This document shows, in pieces, positions 10,382 through 23,053 of a DNA stretch of 64,000 bases (positions within the stretch are counted from its first letter, which is position 1; every line of letters starts with the position of its first letter). A program made the translations under genes and the position numbers. The notes under the pieces were generated by a model, which was not told the origin of the DNA, did no database searches, and saw only the letters and a program-made list of their open reading frames with translations. Source of the DNA: Eutreptiella sp. 'Long Island Sound 2002' (Eukaryota > Euglenozoa > Euglenophyceae > Eutreptiales > Eutreptiaceae); contig OZ038381.1 of NCBI GenBank assembly GCA_964036045.1, forward strand, positions 105,901,367-105,965,366, written 5' to 3'.

Positions 10382-11493
10382 ACCCTACCCTTACCTGCCT
10401 AAGTTTATGTGTGGGTGTGCTATTCCTGAGGTCCTACAAACAAGCTGCAGAAATGGTTTCCCCATTATAGCCAAGTGTGCACCCTTGCTGAACCCGGCAG
10501 ATGTCTTACCAGTGCCACGGGGTACGCCCTGGGTCTCTCCGCCCCTAAGCGCCCAGTTTCTGTGATGGCGTAAAACCTTTGGGGAATACCCAGCACGTCA
10601 GTCCAGGTATTGTTTTCCTACCTACCTGCCTACTACAGGGGAGGGGTGGCCAAAAGCTATGAGGCATGAAAACGCCTGTTTGCCACGATGGCAAAAATCT
10701 GGACTAACCACTGCCACTGCCCATCAAAACCCTGATATAATTTCAGGAAACAGGCGGGACAGTGACACACGCACTACAGGTTCTACACTTACTATAGTCG
10801 CGACAGCCATCGAAGGATGAGCGGGCTCTGGGGCCCAAGCCCTCACCCTGGCTTGCCACTCCTACACCCACACGCTACTTGGGGTTGTTGACGAGGATGT
10901 CAAAGGCCCTAGAGGCCTGCCTGTGAAAGGGACGAGAGAACACAGCGCTACTAAGCAACTGTGGCCTGACGAGGACGTCACAACGCGTTATCCTGCTAGG
11001 GCTTAGAGGGCAGAAGTGCTCAGGTTGCGTGCACAGCGTGGATGTTGAAGAGGTCGGACTGCCCTCGCCACTCCTGGCTGAGGGGCAGTTAGTTGATTGT
11101 GTGATCAGCGCCCGTTTTAGCTTGGGCGAAAAATTCAAAAGTCGCCGAAGGCAACTGCAGCTGCTCCAATTCACCCTGACCTTCCCACCTGTAAGGCAAA
11201 GGCCAATGACTGGGGTTCAAGACGGAGGAACCAAGACAGCCTCCACGTATCATACGCTTCTCAGCCTGCCCTATACTACGCTGTTCCTGAACCCCAGTAC
11301 AAGCAAGCAAGCTTAAGGAACTCCACCTGTTCTCTTAAAGAACGTAGGGTGGTGCCCCTGGGTAACCTAAACAAGGGTTTTACCGTGCGCACCACGCGTG
11401 GCCTACCCTTTAATGCGTCATATGCATGCACGGTCATGCTCGAGGTTCTCAATCACCTTTGTCACTCTCTTCTGTTTCCTAGCAATCTATACC
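10382..11493 (+). other. 3' end region of element A, possible polypurine tract and LTR
   Basis: No coding sequence recognised. AGGGGAGGGG at 10637-10646 followed by TGGCCAAAAGC is a good polypurine tract and LTR start by context (250 bp past the last stop). No second LTR copy is in the window, so the LTR end and identity remain unproven. The stretch ends where similarity to the tandem array begins at 11494. Confidence 0.35.
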
Positions 11494-12926
11494 ACAATCA
11501 CGAACTCTACCAGGGGGTGGCCCCTGCTGGGCTTATTTACCTTACCTACCGCTAAAGAGCGAAGCAAGGAAAAGGAGAAAGCGAGACACAAGCGAGGCAA
11601 GCGTTTATGCACTCGTGTGTATGTTCTAATCACCCGATCTCACCCCTAATCATCTGCAATCTTTTTGATCTAGCCCCCTATCGTTTGTTAGCGCTGCTAC
11701 AAGGCTCGTTCACGGAGACACGAGGCAAGCAATGTGCATGCTGCATACGAGACGAGGACAAACCTGCATGTTTATACCTGTTCTATTGTAGTCATTCTGA
11801 ATTCTTGAATTCTTGAATTCTGATTTTGCCTTTGAGCATGCGTGGAATACCTATGTTTACTTATTTATGTGTGTCTCGTCATTTCCGTCATTATACGTGA
11901 CATACGTTTAAAATCTTATTATTTCTTGTTTCTCCGGCGCTTTGTTACGACTCGCTCCGGTGCGCCGCCTTTTTCAATGCGGAAATTCCTGGATTTAAAA
12001 ATTCAGGAGATGACCACAATGTTCTCGAAAATGTGTATCTGATGCAAAATTGGATTCTGGTCAGGTGTGTGCCTTTAGAAAAATTCTAGGCCGTCATTTG
12101 ACGGATTTTGGTATTGCGCTTTGCGTTTCGCGTGGATTCGTCCCCCATCCTCTCATCTTCTGTTGTACAGATATCCTCGAGAAGCGTCGCTGAGTAGGCC
12201 GCTGTTCCTGCCGAAAAGCAGCCTCAGGAGACTGAACCAGAACCCAAGACCCCACCAAGGGGCAATTCAATATTTTTCGTCGCCCCCTCACCCTGAGACC
12301 AGGACAGGTGCCGCCAGCAGGATCCAAGAGACTCAGAGCGAACGCCGTGTGGGAGTCAAGCGTTGGGTTGTGTCGCGCTGCAGCTTGGAGGGAGGGATGC
12401 ATACACATATGGTCTTTGCATACCCAAATCTAACCCCACCAAGTCTCAGAGACCCCTGCAGCGCCAAGCGCGCTGGTTTTTCTGTAGGTAATTGTCACGA
12501 CAAATGCAGCAAAAGGCACTGGCCATGGTAAAGCGCTTTTTTCGAGTGCAAGGGAGGCTATAGGTACTTTAAAGTAGATGTGGAAACCAACGAAAAGCCA
12601 ATAAAAATTCCCTTTTTTCTGAAATGTGACGGTGGTGGCCACCACAGCACAAGGGGGGAGTAAGAGAAAGTGCTTTTTCATTGCTTTAGAGTAGACTTTA
12701 GTTGTATTAGAGATGCTTCTGGTTATCCTGCATTTTCATCTTAGTATTGGCCTGACCAAAATTGGTGATAACACATTTTGACCTATAGAACCAAACACTA
12801 AACCAGGATGTTGTGTGGACCCCTTAATCCCCAAGCAACGTGAACTAAAACATCATTTTCGGACTGACTGAGGCACTGACATACTGAGGTAGAGCCTATA
12901 GATTTATCAATGATTTCTCATGAATG

Positions 12927-13015
12927 CTTAGCTATCCTAGTGGTCTGCACCCTAGGGGGCTGTTGCACGTCTTTTTGAGAGGTCCGGGGTTCAATTCCCC
13001 GTTAGCCTAGCTAAG
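12927..13015 (+). other. tRNA-like element with box A/box B, copy 1
   Basis: An 89-nt segment closed by an 8-bp stem, CTTAGCTA with TAGCTAAG. It holds a box A-like TATCCTAGTGG and a perfect box B, GGTTCAATTCC, inside a 5-bp T-arm-like hairpin CGGGG/CCCCG. This looks like a tRNA-derived pol III promoter of the kind found in SINEs. Against an active tRNA gene: the outer stem does not abut the T arm, no convincing anticodon arm can be drawn, and an internal TTTTT would stop pol III. Confidence 0.5.
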
Positions 13016-14595
13016 TAGGAATATCCCATGTGACATGGCAGTGACCTCAGCACCAGAAGCCATGCCCCCTCAGCACCTCTGGGACCCAAAACAAAGACTG
13101 CACATCTCAGGATGGCACTATATGGAGTGTTAGTCCTTGGGGCAGTTTTCCAATCAGTTTTCCTCAATCATGTAAAATATTTTGATCCAAGTTGCATTGA
13201 TTGTCTATTGCTGTAGTCTATTGTTGATATCTTTATTATCTAACTCTTTACTGACTGCAGCCCTTCATGCTTTGATCCTGTTTGACTTCTACTTGCTCAT
13301 CTCTGGTTTGGGATATCATGTATTGGTTGTACTTCATCAACAAAACATTTTCTCCATCAAACCCAAGCAGCAGGAACCCTACACCAGCAGCAAGCATCAG
13401 GAGAGGCACAACAAGAGCTGAAAGACTCACAAAAACCTTCTCATACCAAGCACAATCACGAACTCAACCAGGGGGTGGCCCCTCCTGGGCTTAACCACCT
13501 TACCTACCGCTGGAGAGAGAGAGGAAGTGGGAACGTGACACGAAACACAAGCGACGCATTTCGTTTATGCACACGTGTGTATGTTCTAATCAGTGCTACA
13601 CAAAAGGGAAGTACGTGTGTAAGAGCAGTTGTCACGGTTGCCCCGCATTGCACCGCAGGACAGGACCGGTAGCCCCCCGTGACAACCACTCCCTGGCCGA
13701 AGACCATCGCTTTTGCCCTAATCTCACCTCTAATCAGCGTGCAATCTTCTAATCAATCCCTCTACCCTACGTTTGTGGTGCTACACCACTTGTCAGCGGA
13801 AACACGAGACAAGCAATGAGTATGCTGCATGCGAAGCAAACACAACCTGTATGTTTATACCTCTTTCTTTGAATTCATCTTGAACTCTCAAATTTTTCAT
13901 TCTTGATTTTTTCTAGAAGCATATGTGGAATCTCTACGTTTTTTATTTATTGCATGTCTCGTCATTTCCTTATCCTTACGTTACATACTGTTATAATCTC
14001 ATTTTCTCTGTCTCTTCGGGCGCCCAATTAGGATGCGCTCCGGCGCGCCGCTTTTCTCTGTGTGTAAATTCAGGGATTTAAAAGTTCCTGTGATGAAATA
14101 AAATTGCGTAAAAATGTGCATTTAATGCACATGGAGATTCTGGACAGGTGTGTACCCTCAGAAAAATTCTAGCCAATCATTTCACGGATTTTGCCCTTTG
14201 TGTCAATCGTTGTGTGTTTGTCAGTCCCTCAACCCTTCTTCCTCTCTCTGCAGACATCGTGGAGCGCAAATAGTGGAGTAGGCCGTGTTTTGGCCGAAAA
14301 ACTGACTCTTGGACCACTGTCCAGAATCCAAGATCCCTTTGGGCAAAATAATAATATTAGAATAATAGAATAATATTAGAGATGCTTCTGGTTATCCTGC
14401 ATTTTCATCTTAGTATTGGCCTGACCAAAATGGGTGATAACACATTTTGACCTATAGAACCAAACACTAAACCAGGATGTTGTGTTGACCCCTTAATCCC
14501 CAAGCAACGTGAACTAAAACATCATTTTTGGACTGACTGAAGCACTGACATACTGAGGTAGAGCCTATAGATTTATCAATGATTTCTCATGAATG

Positions 14596-14684
14596 CTTAG
14601 CTATCCTAGTGGTCTGCACCCTAGGGGGCTGTTGCACGTCTTTTTGAGAGGTCCAGGGTTCAATTCCCCGTCAGCCTAGCTAAG
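14596..14684 (+). other. tRNA-like element, copy 2
   Basis: Same as copy 1, exactly 1,669 bp downstream. The outer stem and box B are conserved. Near the T-arm stem there are base changes (ccaggg in place of ccgggg on the 5' side, cgtcag in place of cgttag on the 3' side). Confidence 0.5.
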
Positions 14685-16264
14685 TAGGAATATCCCATGT
14701 GACATGGCAGTGACCTCAGCACCAGAAGCCATGCCCCCTCAGCACCTCTGGGACCCAAAACAAAGACTGCACATCTCAGGATGGCACTATATGGAGTGTT
14801 AGTCCTTGGGGCAGTTTTCCAATCAGTTTTTCTCAATCATGTAAAATATTTTGATCCAAGTTGCATTGATTGTCTATTGCTGTAGTCTATTGTTGATACC
14901 TTTATTATCTAACTCTTTACTGACTGCAGCCCTTCATGCTGTGATCCTGTTTGACTTCTACTTGCTCATCTCTGGTTTGGGATATCATGTATTGGTTGTA
15001 CTTCATCAACAAAACATTTTCTCCATCAAACCCAAGCAGCAGGAACCCTACACCAGCAGCAAGCATCAGGAGAGGCACAACAAGAGCTGAAAGACTCACA
15101 AAAACCTTCTCATACCAAGCACAATCACGAACTCAACCAGGGGGTGGCCCCTCCTGGGCTTAACCACCTTACCTACCGCTGGAGAGAGAGAGGAAGTGGG
15201 AACGTGACACGAAACACAAGCGACGCATTTCGTTTATGCACACGTGTGTATGTTCTAATCAGTGCTACACAAAAGGGAAGTACGTGTGTAAGAGCAGTTG
15301 TCACGGTTGCCCCGCATTGCACCGCAGGACAGGACCGGTAGCCCCCCGTGACAACCACTCCCTGGCCGAAGACCATCGCTTTTGCCCTAATCTCACCTCT
15401 AATCAGCGTGCAATCTTCTAATCAATCCCTCTACCCTACGTTTGTGGTGCTACACCACTTGTCAGCGGAAACACGAGACAAGCAATGAGTATGCTGCATG
15501 CGAAGCAAACACAACCTGTATGTTTATACCTCTTTCTTTGAATTCATCTTGAACTCTCAAATTTTTCATTCTTGATTTTTTCTAGAAGCATATGTGGAAT
15601 CTCTACGTTTTTTATTTATTGCATGTCTCGTCATTTCCTTATCCTTACGTTACATACTGTTATAATCTCATTTTCTCTGTCTCTTCGGGCGCCCAATTAG
15701 GATGCGCTCCGGCGCGCCGCTTTTCTCTGTGTGTAAATTCAGGGATTTAAAAGTTCCTGTGATGAAATAAAATTGCGTAAAAATGTGCATTTAATGCACA
15801 TGGAGATTCCCGACAGGTGTGTACCCTCAGAAAAATTCTAGCCAATCATTTCACGGATTTTGCCCTTTGTGTCAATCGTTGTGTGTTTGTCAGTCCCTCA
15901 ACCCTTCTTCCTCTCTCTGCAGACATCGTGGAGCGCAAATAGTGGAGTAGGCCGTGTTCTGGCCGAAAAACTGACTCTTGGACCACTGTCCAGAATCCAA
16001 GATCCCTTTGGGAAAAATAATAATATTAGAATAATAGAATAATATTAGAGATGCTTCTGGTTATCCTGCATTTTCATCTTAGTATTGGCCTGACCAAAAT
16101 GGGTGATAACACATTTTGACCTATAGAACCAAACACTAAACCAGGATGTTGTGTGGACCCCTTAATCCCCAAGCAACGTGAACTAAAACATCATTTTCGG
16201 ACTGACTGAGGCACTGACATACTGAGGCAGAGCCTATAGATTAATCAATGATTTCTCATGAATG

Positions 16265-16353
16265 CTTAGCTATCCTAGTGGTCTGCACCCTAGGGGGCTG
16301 TTGCACGTCTTTTTGAGAGGTCCGGGGTTCAATTCCCCGTCAGCCTAGCTAAG
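16265..16353 (+). other. tRNA-like element, copy 3
   Basis: Same as copy 1, a further 1,669 bp downstream, with the 5-bp T-arm-like stem and box B intact. Confidence 0.5.
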
Positions 16354-18357
16354 TAGGAATATCCCATGTGACATGGCAGTGACCTCAGCACCAAAAGCCA
16401 TGCCCCCTCAGCACCTCTGGGACCCAAAACAAAGACTGCACATCTCAGGATGGCACTATATGGAGTGTTAGTCCTTGGGGCAGTTTTCCAATCAGTTTTT
16501 CTCAATCATGTAAAATATTTTGATCCAAGTTGCATTGATTGTCTATTGCTGTAGTCTATTGTTGATACCTTTATTATCTAACTCTTTACTGACTGCAGCC
16601 CTTCATGCTTTGATCCTGTTTGACTTCTACTTGCTCATCTCTGGTTTGGGATATCATGTATTGGTTGTACTTCATCAACAAAACATTTTCTCCATCAGAC
16701 CCAAGCAGCAGGAACCCTACACCAGCAGCAAGCATCAGGAGAGGCACAACAAGAGCTGAAAGACTCACAAAAACCTTCTCATACCAAGCACAATCACGAA
16801 CTCAACCAGGGGGTGGCCCCTCCTGGGCTTAACCACCTTACCTACCGCTGGAGAGAGAGAGGAAGTGGGAACGTGACACGAAACACAAGCGACGCATTTC
16901 GTTTATGCACACGTGTGTATGTTCTAATCAGTGCTACACAAAAGGGAAGTACGTGTGTAAGAGCAGTTGTCACGGTTGCCCCGCATTGCACCGCAGGACA
17001 GGACCGGTAGCCCCCCGTGACAACCACTCCCTGGCCGAAGACCATCGCTTTTGCCCTAATCTCACCTCTAATCAGCGTGCAATCTTCTAATCAATCCCTC
17101 TACCCTACGTTTGTGGTGCTACACCACTTGTCAGCGGTAACACGAGACAAGCAATGAGTATGCTGCATGCGAAGCAAACACAACCTGTATGTTTATACCT
17201 CTTTCTTTGAATTCATCTTGAACTCTCAAATTTTTCATTCTTGATTTTTTCTAGAAGCATATGTGGAATCTCTACGTTTATTATTTATTGCATGTCTCGT
17301 CATTTCCTTATCCTTACGTTACATACTGTTATAATCTCATTTTCTCTGTCTCTTCGGGCGCCCAATTAGGATGCGCTCCGGCGCGCCGCTTTTCTCTGTG
17401 TGTAAATTCAGGGATTCAAAAGTTCCTGTGATGAATCAAAATTGCGTAAAAATGTGCATTTAATGCACATGGAGATTCTGGACAGGTGTGTACCCTCAGA
17501 AAAATTCTAGCCAATCATTTCACGGATTTTGCCCTTTGTGTCAATCGTTGTGTGTTTGTCAGTCCCTCGACCCCTGTTCCTCTCTCTGCAGACATCGTGG
17601 AGCGCAAATAGTGGAGTAGGCCGTGTTCTGGCCAAAAAACTGACTCTTGGACCACTGTCCAGAATCCAAGATCCCTTTGGGCAAAATAATCTTCAACGCC
17701 GACCCCTCGCACTAAGGAAAGATAAGATCAGACTGCAGGTTCAGGGAGACCCCAGACAGCGTGCCCTGATCATATCCTCGTTAGGTTTTGTGTATTCCAC
17801 TGCTTTTTGCTATGTCGATGGAGAGGTGTATGCACACATGAATTGGCATGCCCATTGTAAACCCCTACCAAGCGACAGCTGCCCCAACGACGCCACTGAG
17901 CGCAGTGGGAGCTGTAGGTCTCTCTTATTACTAAGCAAAAACTGGCGACTGCCCTGACGCAGCGCCTTCTTTCCAATGTTAGGGATGTTATAGGAAATTT
18001 TAAAAAAGATGTTGAAGGCATGGGGAGGTCCAGAACAATTCCCTCTTTCCTTTAGAATGCGACAGTGATGGTCAACACAGCACATGGGGGGAGTAAGAAA
18101 AATGTATTTCCCTGCCAAAAGGTTAACGTTAGTTGTCATAGAGAGGCCTCAAGGCATAGCACATTTTCATCTTAGTATTGGCCCAACCAAAAAAGGGTGA
18201 CAAGACAGTTTGACCTATAAAACCAACCATTGAATAATGGATGTTGTGTTGACTCCTGACCCCCCAGCTGATGGGACATATTCGTCATTTCCTGGACTGA
18301 CTGAGGCGCTGACATTAATCTAGAGCCTATACATTTTTCTATATTTTCTCATGCTTG

Positions 18358-18446
18358 CTTAGCTATCCTAGTGGTCTCCACCCTAGGGGGCTGTGGCACC
18401 TCTTTTTGAGAGGTCCCAGATTCAATTCCAAGTCAGCCTAGCTAAG
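18358..18446 (+). other. tRNA-like element, copy 4, diverged
   Basis: Same 89-nt length and the same 8-bp outer stem, but the T-arm stem is lost (agattcaattccaag) and box B becomes GATTCAATTCC. It lies in the diverged half of the last array unit. Confidence 0.45.
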
Positions 18447-18840
18447 AGGAGATCCCATGTGACATGGCAGTGACCTCAGCGCCACAAGCCATGCCACCTC
18501 AGCACCTATGGGACCAAAAGCAAAGAGTGCACATCTCTGGATGGCACCCTAAAAGAGAGGATGCCCCTGTGGGCAGTTTTCCCATGATTGTAGGATATTT
18601 TCTAACTATCCTTTCATAAATCTGTAGTTTTTGTGAGTTGTCTTTGTTGTTACACTATCTCATTTGACCGCAGCCCTTCATATTGTGCTTTTGGTCCTGT
18701 GGTGCCTTGCTTGCACTTTGGGTACTTATATCTGTGGTTGATTTTATCAAAACATATTTATTTGGAGAACCTGAGCTACGTCAAGAAGCAGCAGGAGCAA
18801 GCAGAGGCATAAACAAGACAATATCATCAAAGCAATCAAC

Positions 18841-20230
18841 AGTGAAACCGTGTTCGAACGTTCTTAACGAAGGGGGGCGACGGGGAACCCTGGCGCGACC
18901 TGCCCCCCCGCCAGCGGCATGCCTGAGGCCGGCTAAGAGACTTCGGCTCTGCACCCCCCCGCCAAGCAAGGGGAGCCCCCCCCCCGCTCCCCCCCGAGAG
19001 GGCCCCGGCGCCCGGGGACGAGCGCCACTGGGTCCACGCGCCGCGCGCCCCTGGACCGTCACCCGCCCGCTCGCACTGTGACCTGGGCAAGCCGCGGCGC
19101 CAGCCGGCCTGTTAACCTGCCTGCCAGCCGCCTGCCGGTACGCAACGGCGCCCCCCGGACCGCGCCCGGACGAGAACGCACAGACAGGAACCGGAGCAGT
19201 ATGGAGACCACACCCTCCATGGACTGAGAGACGCCGACGAAGCCTGCCTTGGTGCCCGCTCAAGGGAGGCAGAGGGACGGACCGAGGCAGAGCGACCCCC
19301 CGCCCTCCACCCCCGGGGCTCCTCGACCGACCCGGACCCAACCACGATCCCAAGGGGGGGCGGCAAACGGACCCCCCCTCCAACCTCCAGGCCCCGAACC
19401 GCCCCGGACGCACAGGCCCGCCTACCAAGGGGCGCGCAACCAACAGCCAGGCACGGGGACGAAGGGACCGGGCCATCCCGCCGAGATGTAAATGGGCGGA
19501 GCACCGGACCGGGGCAGGAAACGCGGAGGGGCATAAACCGCGTGGAACAGCCCTACCGGCGCGCTGCACCGGAACCGCGCGTAGTGCGCGCGCCCACCGA
19601 CCCGGGCGGGGGGGCGCGTACGCCGCGGGAGCAGGAGCGCACACACCCGCAACAGACATGCGGCTCGGACCCGAAAGGCGACCGGACCGAGCCCGCGGAA
19701 CGCACAGACCGCGTGGAATGGCGTACCGGCAGGCAAAGGGAAGGGACACCGGGGCGGGACAACCCGCAACACGCACCGCGAGGGACACGAGGGCGGGGAG
19801 CAGCCCAAGAAGAGAAGCGAGAACCGGAACCGGCCCCGACTCCCCAGACCTGCTGCGAGCGCCGCGCACACAGGACCAGAGCACTACACCCGCCAAGGCA
19901 GTAGTAGCACACAGTGCTACGCAACAGCCCCGCGCCTAGGCAGCCTCCGCGCCAGCTGATGGGGGTCCCTCTGGCGACAAGCCAGTGGCACGGGCCCGGC
20001 GGCGCCGGCAGCCTGGGCGACCACGCATCAGGGGGGCGGCGTAGTGGGTAAGCGCGTGCAACCAGGGTTGCTCAGTAACGCACTGACCGGGGAGTGGCGA
20101 AATGGGGAAGCCGGGGAGGGACAGGGCTCCGAGCCCCGTGAACAAGGGGAACTCCACCACTAGGTCCAGGTGGGGAGGATATCAGCTGGCCCGACCAGGT
20201 GGCCCCCCGGGGCCGCAGGGGGCCTAGTAC
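18841..20230. other. GC-rich block of unknown nature
   Basis: The composition switches sharply at about 18850 to GC-rich sequence with C and G runs, and back to AT-richer DNA at about 20235, after cctagtacccgaaaagtc and a short CAAACCT triplet repeat. Long frames are open on both strands (for example 18781-19896 minus) because stops are rare; their translations are Arg/Gly/Pro/Ala-rich and show no domain. I found no rRNA signature and no RT, integrase or protease motif. It may be a gag or leader remnant of an element like A or D. Confidence 0.4.
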
Positions 20231-22169
20231 CCGAAAAGTCAAACCTCAAACCTCAAACCTTTTTAGGGTATCCAGAATTTCTTCCAATGGCTCAAAGCTA
20301 ATAGTCTTTTCACCATAGATAGCCGGCACCATCTCCCGTTCTTCTCTAGTTTTGTTACAATGACTTGAGGTGACGCAGAGTTATCATCCTGTTGCCCCGG
20401 CTGGTCACTTCCCTTTTCGGCATTCCTTGTCCTAGCACCCTAACTTCACTGCGTGAAGCTTCTTTCAAAACTGTGCCACCCTCCCAAGACGGTCAAACTT
20501 ACAAGGCGGTGAGAACCTTCAATATGAACACATTGGGTCCATAGATGCAGAGGTGGGTTAAGCGCGCAGGGATGAACAAAGTTTGAACAGCTTTCACTGA
20601 TGAATTTTTTGATGTGTTTGTTTGGTATTCTCCTCCTGCTTGCTGCTGCTGCTTCTTGTTGATGCCTTGCTTTCCACTTGTCAATGTGTTCGGTGAAATA
20701 AAAGGATGGTCCAAAGGCTCCCAACTATGTAATTAAAATGGGCATTGGGGCATCCATTGGCCATTATTGGGCTAGAGATTCAATCAAAATGCACCAGAAA
20801 TCCTCAAATCCGAATTTTCAATTGAGGATCGGCATGCCGCTCCCAACAGTAGGAGCGGCCCCTTGACGAATTCCGAGACCTGGACGGAAATTCTCAAATT
20901 TCGTCAGTTTTGGTATAAGACGGAATTCAAATTGTTTTTTGTATTGAAATGACCACACCTCCGTCCTTGATTGCACCGGTCCCAGCCAGTTTCGTCGACA
21001 CTGCCTTGGACCACAACGATGGTTCTCAAGGCGGTTTCAAGAAGCCGCCTTGATTCCAACATGCCCAATGACACACCACTTGGTTCTCACAACCACGTCG
21101 TGTTTTCATCACATTGATTTCAACGTTGCCATGTTTACCATGTTTTGATGCATTTGTGTGTCCCTCATGTTGTTTGCATGATTTGTAATTGCTCACAATC
21201 AAATACGAGACACTCCCACGACCAAATGATTTTCCGCACAAATGGTATATCCCATTTTTTCAATATTCCGAACACATCGTCCCCTTCTCACGGTATACCA
21301 AAGGTCAATACCAAAGGCCAATACATGGAGTGGTGTCAAGAACAAGGGTGCAACACCATCTTTATGTGGGTATGATCGTATGTGAGCGCCCATTCCCTAG
21401 AATCCCCAATTCTCCAACATGCATGACCTCACATGTATGCATTGCGATGCACATGCATAATACATGGTTCATAAATTCATGCATGATCATTCTCATTCAC
21501 TACACATGTGTCAAAGCACATACATGGCATCTGTTCTCCAATATCTTCAATTTTGAGTCACACCTCCCCATGGGCTTGGATATCAATTCAAGCCAAAAGT
21601 CACATGTTTTTTTGCATGAACATGCAATATTTTGCTTTCATGACCGATGGTGAACGTTTTTGACTATGTGGCAACCTTTGGAGTTTTTGCATGACATAGG
21701 TTCAATCACTTCACCCATGCTTTCCTCTCTCTCTCTCTCCTTCTCTCTCTCCCATCATGTGTTGTCTCCTTTCTCCCAATGCAATTGCTCCATATCCCAG
21801 GACCTCCTTGCCCATCAATTATGTTTCCATCTCAATTTGTGGCAATGGGCACAATGCCATGATTTCAAGTTGAATCAAGGAATCAGAATTTCGACAACTC
21901 GTATTGGTGACGTACCGAGGTTTTGATTTGTTTGGGTCTTGTCTAGTGTCCGTTTGTGCTTCAAGGGATTGCTGAATTTTGCATAACTAGGGTGAGCCTC
22001 ATTAGAACAACCACTAAGGCATCTCAATTACCACCTTTAACTTCCCAAAGTGCTCAATTCCTTTAGGTTTTACATCATCTTAAACTTTTTGGATTGCACT
22101 TTTTGAAGGATTTTACTTTTTCTGATTTTTTTACTCTGCTTGGAGAAGAAATTTTGATCCTACGCTCCA
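20231..22169. other. Stretch without recognisable genes
   Basis: AT-richer sequence with many CATG/ATGCAT words, short CAAACCT repeats at about 20246-20270 and a TC microsatellite at about 21726-21770. No protein domain was recognised on either strand. Confidence 0.5.
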
Positions 22170-22732
22170 TGGCTCGAACAACACCACCCGCCATGGATGG
22201 GGTAATAAGCTCTTCTCCAAGCTTGTTACATGGTAGCAGTTCCCGTTCCCCGATCAGGGCCACATGGGGCGATGTTAAACACCCCAATCACTCACCTCAA
22301 GCAATGGAAATCGCTGCAAAGCACGCCCCCCGATCAGCCCCGAAGCACAAACTTAAGGTCCAGTCGTCGTCCTCTCCTCCTACCTCGCGAAGAGTCAGTT
22401 TTGGCCAAGGTCAGGGTAGTTGGTTAGCTAGCCACACGGTGCATCATGAGTTGTACGATGTAGCAAGTGGTATAGGAGGTATTAGTGTTAAGCATAGGCG
22501 ACTGGATGATGGGACTGCCGAGACGGACATAGCCATGCCGTCTTGGGTGATCAATATCCTTGTGAAAAGGGTGCTTCGGGCCATGCGAGGAAAGCTCAAA
22601 AGTGGTGCTTCACAGGGGTCTGATAAGGATGTACCAAATGTACCAGAGGACTCCCAGCCCGAACTCCAATCGGAGGATGCCAGTAGTGGGGCAGCAACCG
22701 GTGTACTCATCGTAGCTTGGAGGACCAGCTAA
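22170..22732 (+). CDS. Unidentified 187-residue ORF
   Basis: The frame is open from 22094, but I choose ATG 22170 (MARTTPPAMDG) because upstream codons come from a T-rich stretch that reads as untranslated leader. The protein has a Ser/Pro-rich N-terminal half with basic clusters (APKHKLKVQSSSS, TSRRVSFGQGQG), then SGIGGISVKHRRLDDGTAE and a basic helix WVINILVKRVLRAMRGKL, and an acidic Ser-rich tail. I do not recognise a family; the layout could fit a small gag-like or nucleic-acid-binding protein. It ends 320 bp before the end of the convergent transposase gene. Confidence 0.35.
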
Positions 22733-23053
22733 TTATCTATTTCAACGGCCTACCCATCGATTAGCGGAAAACGAAATAAAAATTATTCCATTGCACCGCG
22801 GACTAGCGGATATTATGACGCAATTTATCTGCTAAATTGTTTTTGCCTCGATTGCCCCGACTATGCCCTAATGCAAATAAAACATTTCCGGTGCTCTCGG
22901 CGCCGTGTGCCATGGTTTCTATGTTTTACCCCGAAGAATACTACGAACGCGGCATAGGGCAAAGCACACACGACGAAAGCAAAAAGCATTGGTTCGCAAC
23001 CCATTCCCCATAACCGCGGGCAATGTTGCGGTTGTGATTTGTGTCTCCAAATC

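Larger units (their letters stand above)
4190..10646 (+). mobile_element. Element A: Ty3-like retroelement with chromodomain, decayed and interrupted
   Basis: Domain order on the plus strand is pre-RT domain (about 4260-4660), RT (5690-6500), RNase H (6500-7190), integrase (8870-9750), GPY/F-like module (about 9890-9990) and chromodomain (10160-10280). This order is that of Ty3/gypsy chromovirus-type LTR elements. The frame is constant from 4047 to about 6715, shifts by one base near 6715-6722, then stays constant to 10381 even across element B. In-frame stops lie at 4869, 5319, 5688, 6498, 9503 and 9869. A candidate polypurine tract, AGGGGAGGGG at 10637-10646, is followed by TGG, a plausible 3' LTR start. 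The 5' LTR was not found and the 3' LTR end is undefined. Confidence 0.8.
11494..18840. repeat. Four-unit tandem array, core period 1,669 bp
   Basis: Units start at ACAATCACGAACTC: U1 11494 (about 1,958 bp), U2 13452 (1,669 bp), U3 15121 (1,669 bp), U4 16790 (about 2,050 bp). U2 and U3 are nearly identical, and so is the first half of U4 (to about 17690). U1 and the second half of U4 are diverged and carry about 400-450 bp in the middle (about 12240-12700 and 17690-18150) that U2 and U3 lack. At that place U2 and U3 have a short AT stretch (aataatattagaataatag). So the array looks like two old long outer units with recent amplification of a deleted unit between them. Small frames repeated every 1,669 bp inside it have no recognisable domains and are not treated as genes. 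Confidence 0.93.

Noticed and set aside
12927-13015. A functional tRNA gene
   Set aside because: Box B and a T-arm-like hairpin are present, but the outer stem is separated from the T arm, no anticodon arm can be drawn and an internal TTTTT would end pol III transcription. Kept as a tRNA-like element only.
13182-13421. Small hydrophobic ORF repeated every 1,669 bp
   Set aside because: It repeats because the DNA repeats; overlapping small frames on both strands are equally preserved and no domain is visible.
18781-19896. A 371-codon minus-strand gene in the GC-rich block
   Set aside because: Frames are open on both strands here because of composition; the translation is Arg/Gly/Pro/Ala-rich with no domain.
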